NCBI GenBank assembly: GCA_010356995.1
Contig: ML996687.1
Span: 1,273,148 to 1,337,147, forward strand
Direction: 5' to 3'
Length of the DNA: 64,000 nt
Source of the DNA: Trichodelitschia bisporula
Taxonomy: Eukaryota; Ascomycota; Dothideomycetes; Phaeotrichales; Phaeotrichaceae
This document shows, piece after piece, positions 11,518 through 24,013 of this stretch. Position numbers and translations under genes: made by a program. Each line of letters opens with the position of its first letter. Positions within the stretch are counted from its first letter, which is position 1. The notes below the pieces were generated by a model, which was not told the origin of the DNA, did not search any database, and saw only the letters and a program-made list of their open reading frames with translations.

Positions 11518-12610
11518 CTACTCGCCTGCCTCGTCCCCAATCTTTTCCAACTTGCCGAGATCGCGCTTCTCGCCCGTCTCGCCCAAAATACGGAGACGGT
11601 CGATGCGCACGCGCTCGCCATCCCCGTCGCCGTTGACCACGAAGATCACCAAGCTGAACACATTCTGGAACTTGACGAAGCGGAGCTCAATCTTCGCCGT
11701 CCCAGTCTCCGAATCCCAATCCTTCTCGCTGAGCTCCACAGCCTGCGTCGGGGGCGTGTCCTCAGCTTCTTCAAACCCAAGCGTCTGGCTCTTGTTGACA
11801 TAGAAATGAATCTTGCCGGGCCGCATCGGCGCATCGTCGTCGGTGCCCGGCAGACTCGTAATGTGGATAGTGTGAACCTTGACCGTGCTCTGGAACGGCA
11901 GATACAGCATAAGCTGGTCATCCGTATCGCTCTCCACCCAGTCCTTGCCCTGCTCCGTCGCGCCCTCGGCCTTGCCCTTTCCCTTCCCAGCATTCAGCGC
12001 GCTGGGCTTCGCATCCGAGAACAGCACGCGCGCGGGCCCGAAGTCGCTGTCCGCGTTCATGAGGTCCAGGCCCCGCAGCTCCAGCACCGACGTCACGTCG
12101 GTTTTGCCCCGCGGCAACGAGGCTCCGAACCACATCCCGCTGCTGCTGGAGGAGACGGAGGGATCCCCGCCGGCCGCGAGGGTCTGGAAGCGGGCTACCA
12201 GGTCTTTGAGCTTGGAGACGTCGCCGCCGCGGATGCGAGTGTGTTCTTGTCCGTTTTCGAAGTAGATGAAGGTTGGCATGCTAGGGCGGGGTTAGGGGAT
12301 GGTGTATAGAGGGAGAAGGAGGGGGGGAACCCACGCAGTTACTTCATGGTTCCGTGTTATGTCGGGCAGCTTGTCTGTGTCGACCTTGGCGAAGGTGAGC
12401 ACGTTGGCCCGTGAATAGCGGCTGGAGAATTGCTCGTAGACGGGGGCGATGGCGTGGCATGGCTGGCACCAGGTTGCGTAGACTGAGGGTGTGTTAATGG
12501 GGGTGTTAGGGCGGGGTGCGGGGGGCCGTACAGTCGACGATCACGGCTTTGGAGTTCTTGATCAGGGACTGCAGCTGGGCTGGCGAGTCTATCTCGACGG
12601 TTTTTGACAT
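11518..12610 (-). CDS. thioredoxin-like protein with C-terminal PITH domain (TXNL1/Txl1 type)
   Basis: Three exons (12532-12610, 12335-12482, 11518-12280) give 329 aa. The thioredoxin fold starts MSKTVEIDSPAQLQSLIKNS and has the redox motif in ATWCQPCHAIAP, followed by FAKVDTDKLPD and VTAMPTFIYFENG, including the cis-Pro of the thioredoxin fold. The C-terminal ~190 residues form a PITH domain, recognisable by LMLYLPFQSTVKVHTIHI, PGKIHFYVN, LGFEEAED and LRFVKFQNVFSLVIFVV. PITH thioredoxins of the TXNL1 type associate with the 26S proteasome and reduce substrates in the cytosol. The active site is C-Q-P-C rather than the usual C-G-P-C. The gene is divergent to the UBX gene, with 636 nt between starts, which suggests a shared promoter region; both encoded families are linked to ubiquitin-proteasome biology. 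Confidence 0.93.
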
Positions 12611-13246
12611 TATGGAATAGATTCGGGAGTGTTTGAGTGTTCAGTGTTTGGGAGGTGAGAGAGAGAAGGTCAAACTGGTGGGGTTTGCGGAGGTGGTGTC
12701 TCGCCGGCCGGTTGGTGTTGCTCGATGGTGGCGGATGAAATGGACTGGTCGGAGCAGCTGAGCAAGCAAGCAACGCCGACTCCCAGGCAGCTCTCTCCGC
12801 CTCACTCTAATATCGCACTTTACAAGTTACCGCTCCGTTTACTTCCCCGGCCCTCAACTCAGAGCAATCGTGAAGTGCTTTATCAGCTACGTGGCCCCGA
12901 AGCTCTCCATCGATCAGCTTCCCCCGCATTCTATCGTTAACCTCATCATCGCCTTCCCTTGCTGACTCGCCCACCTCCTCACCACCCCGCCATGCCCTCG
13001 TCTCCGTAAACCCCCACATATCTTGATGGCTGGTACACTCGGGCTCTACATCACCGCTAGAGAACGATCTCTTCTGCTTCTCGTCGGCCACACGTGGCTC
13101 ACCTGGCAAGCACTGCAGAACAAACGCGACCTCTCCGAACGCAATCGACGCCGTACCCGCCGCACCCGCCCGGCCTTCTACCACATCCGTGTCTTCACAT
13201 CGAGCTGCCTCGCCTTCGCGAGCGCCGTTAGCGCTTTTGCTGCAGC
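12611..13246. promoter_or_regulatory. divergent promoter region, PITH-thioredoxin / UBX gene
   Basis: This 636-nt spacer separates two divergently transcribed genes and must hold both promoters. Small open frames on both strands show no family features. No specific binding site is claimed. Confidence 0.5.
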
Positions 13247-14849
13247 ATGGCGTCTCATGTCGTCGTGATCGACTCTAGTCTGCGTCGCTGCACCGTCAAG
13301 ACTACCCCGGGCATGTACCTAAGCGACGTTGCTGCCCAGGCATGCAAGAAGTTTGGCCTCGCCCCGGAGAATTATAGCTTGAAGTAGGTACCCTTCCCCG
13401 TCGCACTGGACCCTCGGCTCACGATCAAGGTACAACAAAAAGCAGGTCGACCTCTCCCGCACCTACCGCCTTGCCGGCCTGCCATCCGGCGCCCAACTCG
13501 AACTCGTTCAGGCATCCCGCTCCCCAACCGTCGTCAACGTCGCACTGCAGCTGCCGCCAAACGAAGGCAACACCCGCCTCACAGACAAATTCCCCAGCAG
13601 CACATCCCTATGGCAAATCCTTCGCCGTTTCGAAGCCGGCGTCGCCGGCGGTCCAGGCGCCCGCACACTCAACCTCACGCAGCGCGGCATCGCGCAGATG
13701 GACACCACCAGCGCCGGTCGGCTGTTCTTCGAAATGCCAGTTGTCAATGTGGTGGGCCGCGAGTGCGGCTCGTTTACCGAGCTGCAGAAGACGCTTGCGC
13801 AGCTGGGTATCACAGGTGGGAGTGCGCTGCTACGGCTTGGGTTCCGGAATAGTGGGCAGCCGCTTGAGGAGGCTATGCGTGATATCTCGACGTACTTTGA
13901 TGGCCTTGAGCAGGATACTAGCACAACTGAGGCGCATGGTGCGCATGCCGCCCCGCCGGCGCAGTTCACGTCTGTTCCTGAGGTCGATGCCGAACCCGCC
14001 AGTGTGGCTGGAGAGACCAATCTCGGAGGACCCGATCCCGAGGTTCCAGCCGAGACACCTCAGCCCTCCGAGCCAAAAGTCACAACCGCAACCACAACCG
14101 AAACCAAACCCACCCCACCCCATCCGGCAAACCCCTCCTCCCCCGAACCCACAACCAACCCCAACCCCTCCGCTCTGGATTCCCTCACCGTCTATGCCGC
14201 CCCTGAATCCTCCACCCCCGCCGCCGCATCCACCCCTTTCTCCCCCGCCGACTACGAGCCCACAATCGACCACGCCAAATCCCATCAAGCCGCCCTGGCC
14301 CAACAAACCCGCAACAAGCGCCTGCCCTCCGATCGCGAACTTGCCGACGCCGAAGCCGCGCGCCAGGCCCGGCTGTCCGCTATCGCCGAGCTGAAGCTCA
14401 AGGTCCGTCTTCCGGATCAGATGCAGGTGGCGCGCGGACTGGGGCGCGAACATACGACGGCTGATGTGTATGCCTGGGTGCGCGGGCTGCTTGCGAGTCC
14501 GGAGCCGTTTGTGCTGAGGTATGTGGATCGGAAGGGGGCGAATGTGGTCCTGCCCGATGGCCCGGCGCGGCTGGTGCAGGATGTGGGTTGGACGGGGGCG
14601 ATGCTTGTTACCATGCTTTGGGGGGAGGGGGTTGGGGATGATGTGAGAAGGAGGCCGTGTTTGAAGGATGAGGTCCTGGGTCTGGCGCAGCCGATTCCGG
14701 TGCCTGAGGCGCAGAAGGAGGCGCCGGAGGAGGAGAAGAAGGGGTTCTTTGCGGGGGTTTTCGGGAAGGATCAGAAGAAGGGGAATACCTTGAGTGGTGC
14801 CGAGAAGGAGGCGAAGTTGAAGGGTTTATTGAGGTTCGGGAAGAAGTAA
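13247..14849 (+). CDS. UBX-domain protein with N-terminal TUG ubiquitin-like domain (ASPL/TUG, yeast Ubx4 type)
   Basis: Two exons (13247-13383, 13430-14849) join through a 46-nt intron to give 518 aa. The N-terminal ~70 residues (MASHVVVIDSSLRRCTVKTT, KKFGLAPENYSLKYNKKQVD, YRLAGLPSGAQLELV) match the TUG-UBL1 fold. A second conserved block around LFFEMPVVNVVGRECGSFTE precedes a long Pro/Thr/Glu-rich linker (residues about 225-320). The C-terminal UBX domain begins near LKVRLPDQMQVARG, continues through AWVRGLLASPEPFVLRYV, and is followed by a basic tail. Proteins of this type bind the AAA ATPase Cdc48/p97 and regulate its assembly and ubiquitin-dependent work. Its stop lies 150 nt from the MSH3 stop (convergent). 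Confidence 0.92.
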
Positions 14850-14999
14850 GGGGATGATGGGCGTGAGATGGGCATTTCTGCACTTGAGCGGTCTAGTGTG
14901 ATCATCTATTGAGTATCTCTACCTGCCTGCCAACGCCGTGTCCCGCTACATTACGTGCAAATTCTCGGCCTGTCATGTTCCATTACCGATGCCGAAGAG

Positions 15000-17900
15000 C
15001 TAGAGCTGCTCGATGCCCAGCACTACGCGCTCCAGCGCTGCTTCAGTATCGGACTCGCTCTTGTCGTCAAGCAGGCTGTGCACGAAGCGTGCCCTGCACA
15101 GTTAGCATCTATCCACGCCATAAGTAGGAAGGAGACTCACAAATTCCCGACCTTGCGCCGTCCAACACTAGCCTCCAACTCCGCGCTCTTAACCGCCGCA
15201 ACATCCAGCACAGGACGCGGCACGCCAGCAAGACGCGCAACATTAAGACTAACCCATTAGTCCCGTCTCCATCAGTATCAGAAAGGCGAAGCACATACCC
15301 ATAAGACCGATGCGCAACCCCCTCGCCCACCTCATAAAGAAACGAAACCTCTTCCCCCCGCTCCACAAACCGCATATGCACATTCCTCAACCCCTCCACG
15401 CCCCCCGCAACTCGCGCAAGATCCTGATAATGCGTAATAAAAAGCGTCTTCGCGCCCCGGGCAACCAACTCCCTAAGCACAGCCTCCGCAATCGCAACCC
15501 CATCATGCGTACTCGTCCCGCGACCAAGCTCATCCAGTATCACAAGACTCCTCTCCGTCGCCCCGCGCAATATCTCAGCCGTCTCACCCACCTCCACCAT
15601 AAACGTGCTCTCCCCACGGAGCATATTATCCTGCGCCCCCATCCGCGTATACACCGCATCCAACAGGCCCAACCGTGCCTCGTCGGCGGGCACATAGCTC
15701 CCGCACTGGGCCATAATCCCCGCCAGCGCCACCGCGCGCACGAAAGAGCTCTTCCCGCCCATATTCGGCCCCGTGACGAGCAGCGCGTGCGGCGCCCCGG
15801 CTTTGCCCAGTGTGACGTCGTTCGGCACGTACGCCCCCGCGGCGAGCTGCTCGGCCATCGGGTGGCGCACGCCACGGAGCGCCAGTTCCGGACCGGTGGT
15901 GAACGTGGGTCGGACGTAGCCCGGCTGCTGCGCGACGGCGGCGAGACCGAGCAGGGCATCCAACGTGGCGAGTGCGTGGACGGCAGCACGGACAGGCGCG
16001 TAATGCGCCGCGATTTCGGCCTGCAGGGCCAAAAACGCGGCGTCGCACGCCGCGGCCAGTGCTTCCTTGTGCTGTTCGCGCTCGCGGAGGAGTTTCAAAA
16101 CAGCAGGGGGGTGAAAGCGGGAAGCCTTCTTCGTAGCAGATATTTTAGCCCAAGAAGCGGGTATGCGCTTCGTGTACGCGGGCGCGTTTTCGACTTCAAC
16201 TAGGTATTCGATGCCGGAGACGGTGGTGAAGTCGATTTTCTTCTTGCCGAGCGTCGAGGCGAGGGACGGGCGCAGGGCGTCGAGTTCGGCCTCTACGGCT
16301 ATGATGCCCATTTTGCAGTCGGTTATTTCTTCGCTTTCGGCGGGTTCGAGGAAGAAGCTGTATTTGTCGTCGGCGCGCGCGGCGTCGGCGGAGATGCGCT
16401 CTAGGTACTCGAGGAGTAGGGTGCCGACGGATGGGAGCTGCGCGACGGCGTCGTTGAGCAGTGCCGATGTGAAACCCGCGTCGGCTGGCTCCTTGACGTG
16501 TGCGAATTCCTGGCCGATGGTGTGGAAGGACTGCAGGAAGCCAAGGAGCTCTGGGCGGCCGGCTTTGCCGTAGTAGATGCGCACCAGGATCTTCTCCAGA
16601 TCGCTGCGGATCGTCTTACCCAGCAGATCGGTCAGACGCGTAACGTGGGGCTCGTGAGCCGCGTCCTTGAGCTCGGCGACAGCGGCGAGGCGTGTCTCCA
16701 GCAGGCCCATGTCGAGCAGCGGGCGCCCGACCCAGACGCGCAGAAGGCGCTTTCCGAATCGCGTGCGCGTGCGGTCGAGGGCCCAGAACAAGCTTCCTTT
16801 CTCGGTGTAGTCAGTGCCGTTTTTGTAGATCTCAAGGCTGGTAAGGGTGTTTCCGTTGAGCAGCATGTGGGTGCGCGCGCTGAAGGGTTCAAAGTTCGCG
16901 GTCAGGGAGAAGATGTGCTGCAGGCCGTACTCGGTTAGATGCGTTATCATGGCGGAGAGGCAGATTGTGACGAGCGATGACAGGTCGTGGATTTGGTCTA
17001 GCTTTGCGCTTTTGGCGGCGCTGTTTCCGTCTGTTTCGGTGCGCAGCTTGTCCGCGTAGAAGGTCGTGATGTGGCTGTAGGCTTCGGCGGCCATGGTTTT
17101 GGACCTTTCTACGCGCTCGACTCGTGCCTGCTCGCCGAAGACGTTCGACTTGCTGCCGGAGAGATGCTTGATCATTTTGTCTGTAGCGCTGGAGAGGTCA
17201 CCGACGATGAGGTACTCGCACGGCGCGATGTGCAGCAGCCGAGTCTCGATCTCGTTGCGCATGAAGCCATCGTCGAACTCGTCGTAGATGATAGATCCAG
17301 TGGCCGGCTGCACTGCAACAATCCCGATGCGGACCTTTTCATCATTGCCCGAGCCCTTTGCATTCGCTTCCGTTAGACACAACAAGTACCCTGTACCAAC
17401 GGCGCCACCATCCGGCGTCGGACCCTGCAAACCCTCGAGATCGTCGACGTACGTGCCTTTGGTGTACACATCGGTCAGTTTGCGGACAAAAGGGGCATTG
17501 CGGTTGTTTCCTGCGGCCTTGAGCGCCGCCGTCTCCAGCTGGCGCACAATTCCAACCTTGAGCCCTGCCTGTACAAGTCGCTTGACGTGGACTGGTAGAC
17601 GAGCGATGGGGAAGCTAGCGGACGCGAAGCGCGTAAGATGTGCTTCGGAGGGATGATTGTCATAGCGCATCTTGCCGGTGATGCACATGAGGCCAAGTGT
17701 TTTGCTCGCGACACGGGCATCCTCGCCGTAGAACTGGAACTTGTAGCCGACCTGGAAGACAATGATCGTGTCCAGGTGCTGGCGCTTGATCTCGAGGTAC
17801 TGCTTCTCCATGGGCGTAAGCTGTCCCTTTTTCGAGGCAACACCCTTTTTGCCCTTTTTCGGTGCCTCTTCTTCCTCTTCATCCTCGTCGCCTTCTCCTT

Positions 17901-18510
17901 CGGCTTCTTCCGCCTCTGCTGGGCGCCGCCTCTTGATCTCGGCGATGCTATCCGGGCGGCCCAGCTTCTTCACAAACTTCTCGTGTAGAGTTTTTTTCCT
18001 GCGTCGAACCTCCTCAGACTCCGCTGTCTCGGGTTGTGCCGGGCTGCTGTCGAAGTGGTATCTGGAGGTACGATCGGACGACTCGGGCAACTCCACGGGA
18101 GCCACATCCTCCGTCTGATTCATGTTTTCATCCTCAGCATCGCTGTCCGGAGCTTCAGCCGTTCGTGCACGCTTCGTCGTCCCGCGATTCTCTTCCTCGC
18201 TCTCCACATCGTCAAGAACGCGCTTCGACCGACTTCGCCTCAATGGCAGCTTGTCAGGAACAGCCAGCGAGTCATTCTTGCGGGCTGGTTTCGATACGGG
18301 TGGGACATCGGGCGACAAGTCTCGAGCAGTTGAAGCCGCATCGCTCTTCCCAGCAGACGTACTTTTCGTGGCTGTGGTTGTGATTGTGGTCTTCGCAGCC
18401 GGGGTGGCGGCCGCGGTGGGAGGCGAAGATTTGGGCGCGAAAAAGCTAGATATACTGCGTTGCTTCAATTGCGAGGACGCCGGCGGCGAGGAATGCGGTT
18501 TGGGAGGCAT
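15000..18510 (-). CDS. MSH3: DNA mismatch repair protein MSH3
   Basis: Three exons (15299-18510, 15141-15248, 15000-15093) give 1137 aa. A PCNA-interacting box (QRSISSFF, residues 17-24) opens the protein, followed by an acidic/basic disordered region and the MutS-I mismatch-recognition domain ([19 protein letters not shown]). The C-terminal ATPase has Walker A ([14 protein letters not shown]) and Walker B ([15 protein letters not shown]), then [12 protein letters not shown] and [20 protein letters not shown], which is only recovered by splicing the first of two small 3' introns. With MSH2 it forms MutS-beta, which recognises insertion/deletion loops and acts in recombination. The ATG at 18510 (MPPKPHSS) puts the PIP box at the usual distance; the frame is open 29 codons further upstream. 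The final exon ends [11 protein letters not shown]. The gene is convergent with the UBX gene. Confidence 0.96.
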
Positions 18511-21217
18511 TGTGGAGATATTCGCGGTTCGATGCTTAGAGCGGTGGAGTTGAGAGGTTTCGTGCCGAGCTAGGGGTTCGACGCGTCGCGCGGACACGTG
18601 AGGCGCCAGTGACGCGGAGATGGGTGCACGGACGAAGCTTCAAACAACGTCAAAGATTGGAGTCGGAACTGTTTTCTGGAGTTGGCGATCGGAGGGAAGC
18701 TTTTTGCGCCTGCTGAAGGCTGGTTGGAAAATAGTGAATGCGGAGTTGCAGTTTTTTGCTTGGGGAAGGTGATGCCAATGGCGCTTGCTTTTTGGGAAGC
18801 CGCATGGGACTTCAAGGCAGCCTCGATCCTATCACATAAACACTGCTAAACTTAAGGCCTCAAGCAGACTAGCTTAGGGTGGGATGGTATGCTATTGAAA
18901 GCAGGTTCATGGAAAGCGGGTGGCTCACTTGAGAAGGCACATATCACGAATTAGTATCTGAAGTCATGAAATGAAGAAGATGAATGTTGAGATTTAGCTG
19001 CCTTAATCACTATTCCCCATCCTACGTCTACTGTGTCTGCTCTCATAAACAGTAGCATCATCAGCAAACCCTTCCAAGTAGAGAAAGGACGTCCGGGCGG
19101 TTCTGCTTCGCTTGCCTAGTGGGCAGCAGCAGGAGAAAGGGGGCAAGGGGAAGATGCTGACGACCGAGGAGGTGCTGGTGGTAGAAGCACGGAAACGGGC
19201 ACTAAAGAAAGGCGATGACCCATAGAGTCAGCAGGCACAAGTTCACTACATTGGCGTTGCCAGCCTTTGTTTGGTGCAGAGCGAGGGAGCATCTACGGGG
19301 CGCAATGGCGGCTGTCCCAACCGCAGCTTCTCGGTGAGAAAGGCAAAGGAGCTTCGAAGCCTTGAAGCAGCTTGCCGAAGCGAGCGTAGCCTCCATGTTT
19401 TGCGGAAAACAGCTGGACCTTTGGGACTGCCTAGGGAGAATGTCCCTGGACGCCAACTACGTATGCTCGTTCCAGAGGCCGGATTGGTGGCGGGCAGAGT
19501 GATGGAGTGCCCCTGAAGCTCGAGCGACAAAAAGAGCGGCGAAGGCGTGGTTTGAACGCAGGAACTCCGCCCCAGCGTGACGGTCTGGCAACGACTAATA
19601 TATCATGGCCATGCAAAAAAATATTGTGTGTGTGGATTCGAACCACCTCACGGCCACCTACTGCTTAACCCGGGTCCGTTTTGATTGGGCAATGCCTTTT
19701 TCTGTCTTGCGATCTTTTGCGATCCGGTCCTTGGGCTTCCCGGAGCATCTTCTGGACTTCTTTCTGACCCTATTTCTGGCTTGGGAGTTTTGCTTTGACT
19801 GTTTTTGCTCTTTTTTAAGTCATTGCCCTGTCACCAACCCCCGGAGCATTGGAATGAAGTGCCGCACCAAGTGCACCACTTTGTCCACAGATGCCGCAGC
19901 GATAGTAAGTGCGGCCAACGTCCTTATAAACCCCCAAGGAATCCGCACTCCCCAAATAAGGTCGGACGGAATGTCACTACTGCACCTGGCCCCTGGCAGC
20001 GGTCGACCCGATCCAACGCACGCTCCAGTGTTCGCTTCGCAATGCCATCCGCCAGCCTGCACCCGCAGCGCCGCGCAAACTTGACCTCCGAGTCAAATGC
20101 CTCAACGCCCAAGTGCAGCGGTCGCCGACACCACATCCGCAACGCAGCCACGTACTGAACCACTACCTACACCTCAACCTTCAACCTTCAACCTTCAACC
20201 CATAACTGCACACAACGGCCACAAATGGGCCGATTGCCAAGCAGCAAAGAGGGGTTCAGGCTTCATGCGTGGTAATAATCTAGTGGGAGCTAGGTGCATC
20301 ATGTCGGTAAAGGCTTCTGGGACAAGTACATTGCGCAGATGGCGGGAGGCGACGGGCTCCAAGCGGGAAATTTGGCCGGGTTTGCTATGGGCGATGAATG
20401 CTTCCGTTCAATGTCCTTCTTGCAGACGATGAGGGTCTAAGGAGCCCACTCAAGTCCAGCGGGCGTGTCTGTGGTTGCTACGACGTGATGGAGACCATGA
20501 AGATCTCAATTCCCTTAGCTACTCCGGCTCATGGCTACTGCGGGGATCTGAGACTCCGGTAGGATGGGGTTCAGGCGGCGGGTGAGTGGGCTAGAAGGGT
20601 TACTGAGTGATCGAATAGGAGGAAAAGAGCGCTGGTGACTAGGGAGATACGTTGCTTGAGCGTCTGGCTCTCTTCTTTACTACTGATGTCTTCGAAGTTG
20701 GTATGGAAGTTTCAAGGCTATGAGGCCGTTATCACTGTCGACGCCGTGCTGCTGTCAGATAGATCATGGGTTGATAGGCTGAGAAGGGATCTCAGAGGGC
20801 TAGAGACAACAAAGTCACGATTCAAATGTCAAATGTGTTGATGGAAGTGGTTTGCGAGACACGTGTAGTTGAAGTGAAGGATCAGCTGAAAGCCGCCAAG
20901 CCCCATGTCCAGGAATAGACGGGACGGGGGCACGGGGGGGTCAGCAACCCTGAGGGCGAAATGCCAATGAAGCATCGACTTCTGGGGGAACGGCAGAAAG
21001 GCAGCTGAACCTTACGTTCAAACATCGCCCTTGACCTGAACAATCTCTCTCCCTCTCTCCCTCTCTTCAACACCTTTCCCTCGCCGAGAATTGCCTACAC
21101 TGCGCCCCGCTGTGCGTTGCGTATTCCCCACCCTCACCTAATCGTCAGGCAAACCATCGCATCCTCCTATTCGCATCATTTCAGCTCCGCCACTCTGGAC
21201 CTTTACAACCTCTCACC
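18511..21217. other. intergenic, 2.7 kb, no supported gene
   Basis: Contents include a short TTCAACC repeat (about 20169-20200), an isolated B-box-like sequence on the minus strand near 19630-19645 followed by seven T, and CT-rich leader sequence at about 21038-21070 before the Rgd2-like gene. Open frames are short and unconvincing. Confidence 0.5.
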
Positions 21218-24013
21218 ATGTCTTCCTTTTCCAATTCCTTCTGGTCTAACGACTATGCCGGAGGTAGGGCCCCCAGCGTCCATCGCATCTGCACAAGCTG
21301 ATCGTCCCCAGGTCTCGGCGTCCTCTTCGGCAAGCTTCAACAGGGCGTACAAGAGAATCAGCAGGTGCTGACCATCTGCCGCATGCGCGCCGATGCCGAA
21401 GACCTCTACGGCCAGAAGCTTGACGATATCACACCGGCAACAGACCGCATAGCCGGTGGGTTCTCGCGCGACGATGGCGCGAGCGTGCGCAAGGTTTGTT
21501 TCGCGAAACGGACGTTTGAAACTTCGCTGACGAAACGAACAGGCCTACGAGGGTATGCGCACCGAGATGGGCGAGGCTGCTAAGAACCACCACAAGATTG
21601 CGTCCAATATCCGCGAGCTAGTTGTCAACCCCTTCGGTCGCTGGTGCGAGGCTCACGCGCAGCGCGTGCAGAACTCTCAGGATGATTTGCAGGCCCGTAT
21701 CAAGGTCCATGATCGCCAGGCGGAGACCGTGCGCAAGCTGCGGAGCCAGTACTACAACAAGTGTCGGTTGGTCGAGGACCTGGAAGAGGAGGACAAGTTG
21801 GCCTTCCAGGACCCGCTGAGCGAGGCTGCGCAGAGCCCCAAGGTCAAGCCGACCGTTGTTGCGAAGATCCCCACCATCAAGGAGCCGGAGCCCGAGGACG
21901 AGGAGGAGCCCATTGATCTCGGCGACCAGATGTACCAGCCCGAGCAGGTCAAGAAGCTCCTCACGCATATGCTGGAGACTATCAAGCTCGGTGAGACTAA
22001 GGTTCCCATCCTCGGCACGTACCTCAACGTCTCCACGGGCGCGGACATCACCGAATACATCCAGACGTACATGGGTGCGGCCAACGTCGCCTACGCTGAG
22101 AAGGTTGGCCAGGACCTTGTGGACAACGGCCTTTTGCGGCTGGTCGGCAATGTCGGAAGCACCTTTGCCAACAGCTCCAAGCTCAACTACCAGTGGCGGC
22201 CTAAGGTCTTCCAGATCACCGGTATCCCGGAGAAAAAGGACCAGATGAAGCGCGTGGCATCGCTGGGCATTGACGGCACTGACTCCCCCGTCACCGCTGT
22301 CGGCGAATTGCTCTCCGGCTGGAACCCGCTCAACAACCCGTACCCGAACGAGACGCCTGGAGAGCGGTTGCGGCGCGAAGCGCGCGAGTCGGATGAGCGC
22401 TACAAGGCCTCCGTGCGCAAGCTGGACGGTCTGCGGTGCAACTTGGAGGAGGCGATGATAGACCACCTCAAGTTTATGGAGCGCTGCGAGCTTGACCGGC
22501 TCAAAGCGATCAAGGCGGTCATCTTGGATTTCTCGGGTGCCATCAGCAACGTGATTCCGAGCCTGCAGAGCACCGTTGATAACATGATGCTGTTTCAGGA
22601 GACAGTGCAGCCTATTGGCGACCTGCGGTACCTGCTGGAGAACTACCAGACGGGTCCTTTCGTTCCTAGGGTTCAGGTGTACGAGAACTACTACAACTCC
22701 GTTGATGGTAGGATCTCACCTCTCGTATTATAAACTCCACTAACAGTTTAGATCAAACCTATGGTGTTGATCTTGAGGCGCGTGCGCGTGCGGACCGCAA
22801 GCGCGTGCCCCTGATCGTAACGACCATCTTGATGTACCTCGACAACCATTATCCTGATCTCGATGGCGACGAAGCCCGCCGCGCCATCTGGCTTGTTGAT
22901 GTGCCCCTTGCGGCGATTCACCACCTCCGCAACGCGATCAACGACGGTAAGGTAATCTCGCACGAGGTGCTCGACAAGTACGAGATTCCAATCGTGGCGT
23001 CCGCGCTGAAGCTATACCTGCTTGAGCTGCCTGACTCCTTGGTGTCGGCGCACCTCTACGAGATCGTCAAGACCATCTACTCCACCACGGCCGCGGACAC
23101 CTCCGAGGAGACGCGCGTGTCGGTCATCCAGTCAACGCTTGGCCAGTTGCGCCTAGCGAACATCGCAACACTCGACGCCATCACGACGCACCTCACGCGC
23201 CTCATTGAGCTGACCTCCGCCGATGAATCCTACATCACCGCCCTGGCCACCAACCTTGCGCCGTGCGTCCTGCGCCCCAAGCAGGAAACCACGCTAACAA
23301 TGAACGAACGCTACAACTACCGTCTCCTGCGCGACCTCTTCAAGCACAAAGACGCCATCTTCGGCGAGCTCAAGCGCGCCTCCTCGCAAGCCTCGCGCGC
23401 CCAAGCCGACCCCACGCGCGCCACCCCCGCCGCCGCTCGTCCCCGCGGCTTGAGCACCGACGAGCGTGGCCGCCAAGCAGCCGAGCAGCAGAAGTGGCAA
23501 GCGATCACCGGCCACCGCAGCCGCGCCTCCAGCCCCAACCCCGGCGCCAACCGCATGCGGCGCGAGCGCAGCCCGAACCGCATGTCCGGCAGCGCGGAGA
23601 CGCGCTTCCCTGTCTCGCCGAGCCTGCACGGGCACACGAACAGCGGGAGCCTCGGGAGCACGGGGAGCGGCACGCCGATCAGCAGTCCGACCGAGCGCCG
23701 GAGTACGCTTACTGGCAACCGAGGCAGCCTTGAGGTGCCTGGGAGCGCGGAGACTAGTCCTGTGGTTGAGACTACGAGTCGGCCGCCGAATGGGAGTTCC
23801 ATTATCGCTGCTTCTGAGAACTCGTATGATGCTACTCCGGCCTTGGCAGATGGCGTTGAGAAGCGCAATTCGCTTGGTCGGTCCGGTCGCGTTCCGCTGC
23901 GCAAGCCGGCAGCTGGGGGACCGGGGAGTCTGGCGCGGCAGAGCATCCATGGGCGGAGTGCGATGGGAGGTAGTGCGGGCGTCGAGCTGAGTGATCGGCC
24001 GATGGATGATTAG
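21218..24013 (+). CDS. F-BAR / DEP / RhoGAP protein (yeast Rgd2, fission-yeast Rga8 type)
   Basis: Four exons (21218-21263, 21312-21493, 21543-22707, 22752-24013) give 884 aa. The order is: first half of an F-BAR domain (MSSFSNSFWSNDYAGGLGVL; EDLYGQKLDDI; GRWCEAHAQRV), an acidic linker, a DEP domain inserted into the F-BAR (about residues 215-310, LGTYLNVSTGADITEYIQ), the second F-BAR half (about 350-450), a RhoGAP domain (about 475-680; YEIPIVASALKLYLLELPDSL), and a Ser/Pro/Arg-rich tail with phosphorylation-prone RSRASSPN and RRERSPNR. This split-F-BAR layout is typical of the Rgd2 family, which binds curved plasma membrane and acts on Cdc42/Rho GTPases in polarised growth. At the position of the GAP arginine finger (IFR in typical domains) this protein reads IWL, so catalytic strength is uncertain. 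The upstream leader is CT-rich. Confidence 0.93.

Noticed and set aside
13830-14453. 207-codon Gly-rich frame antisense to the UBX gene.
   Set aside because: It mirrors the Pro-rich linker of the UBX protein and has no independent support.
19615-19690. Minus-strand B-box-like sequence (GGTTCGAATCC) followed by seven T, resembling the 3' end of a tRNA.
   Set aside because: No matching acceptor 5' half, no proper anticodon arm, and the A-box-like part is only about 10 nt away. At most a tRNA-derived fragment.
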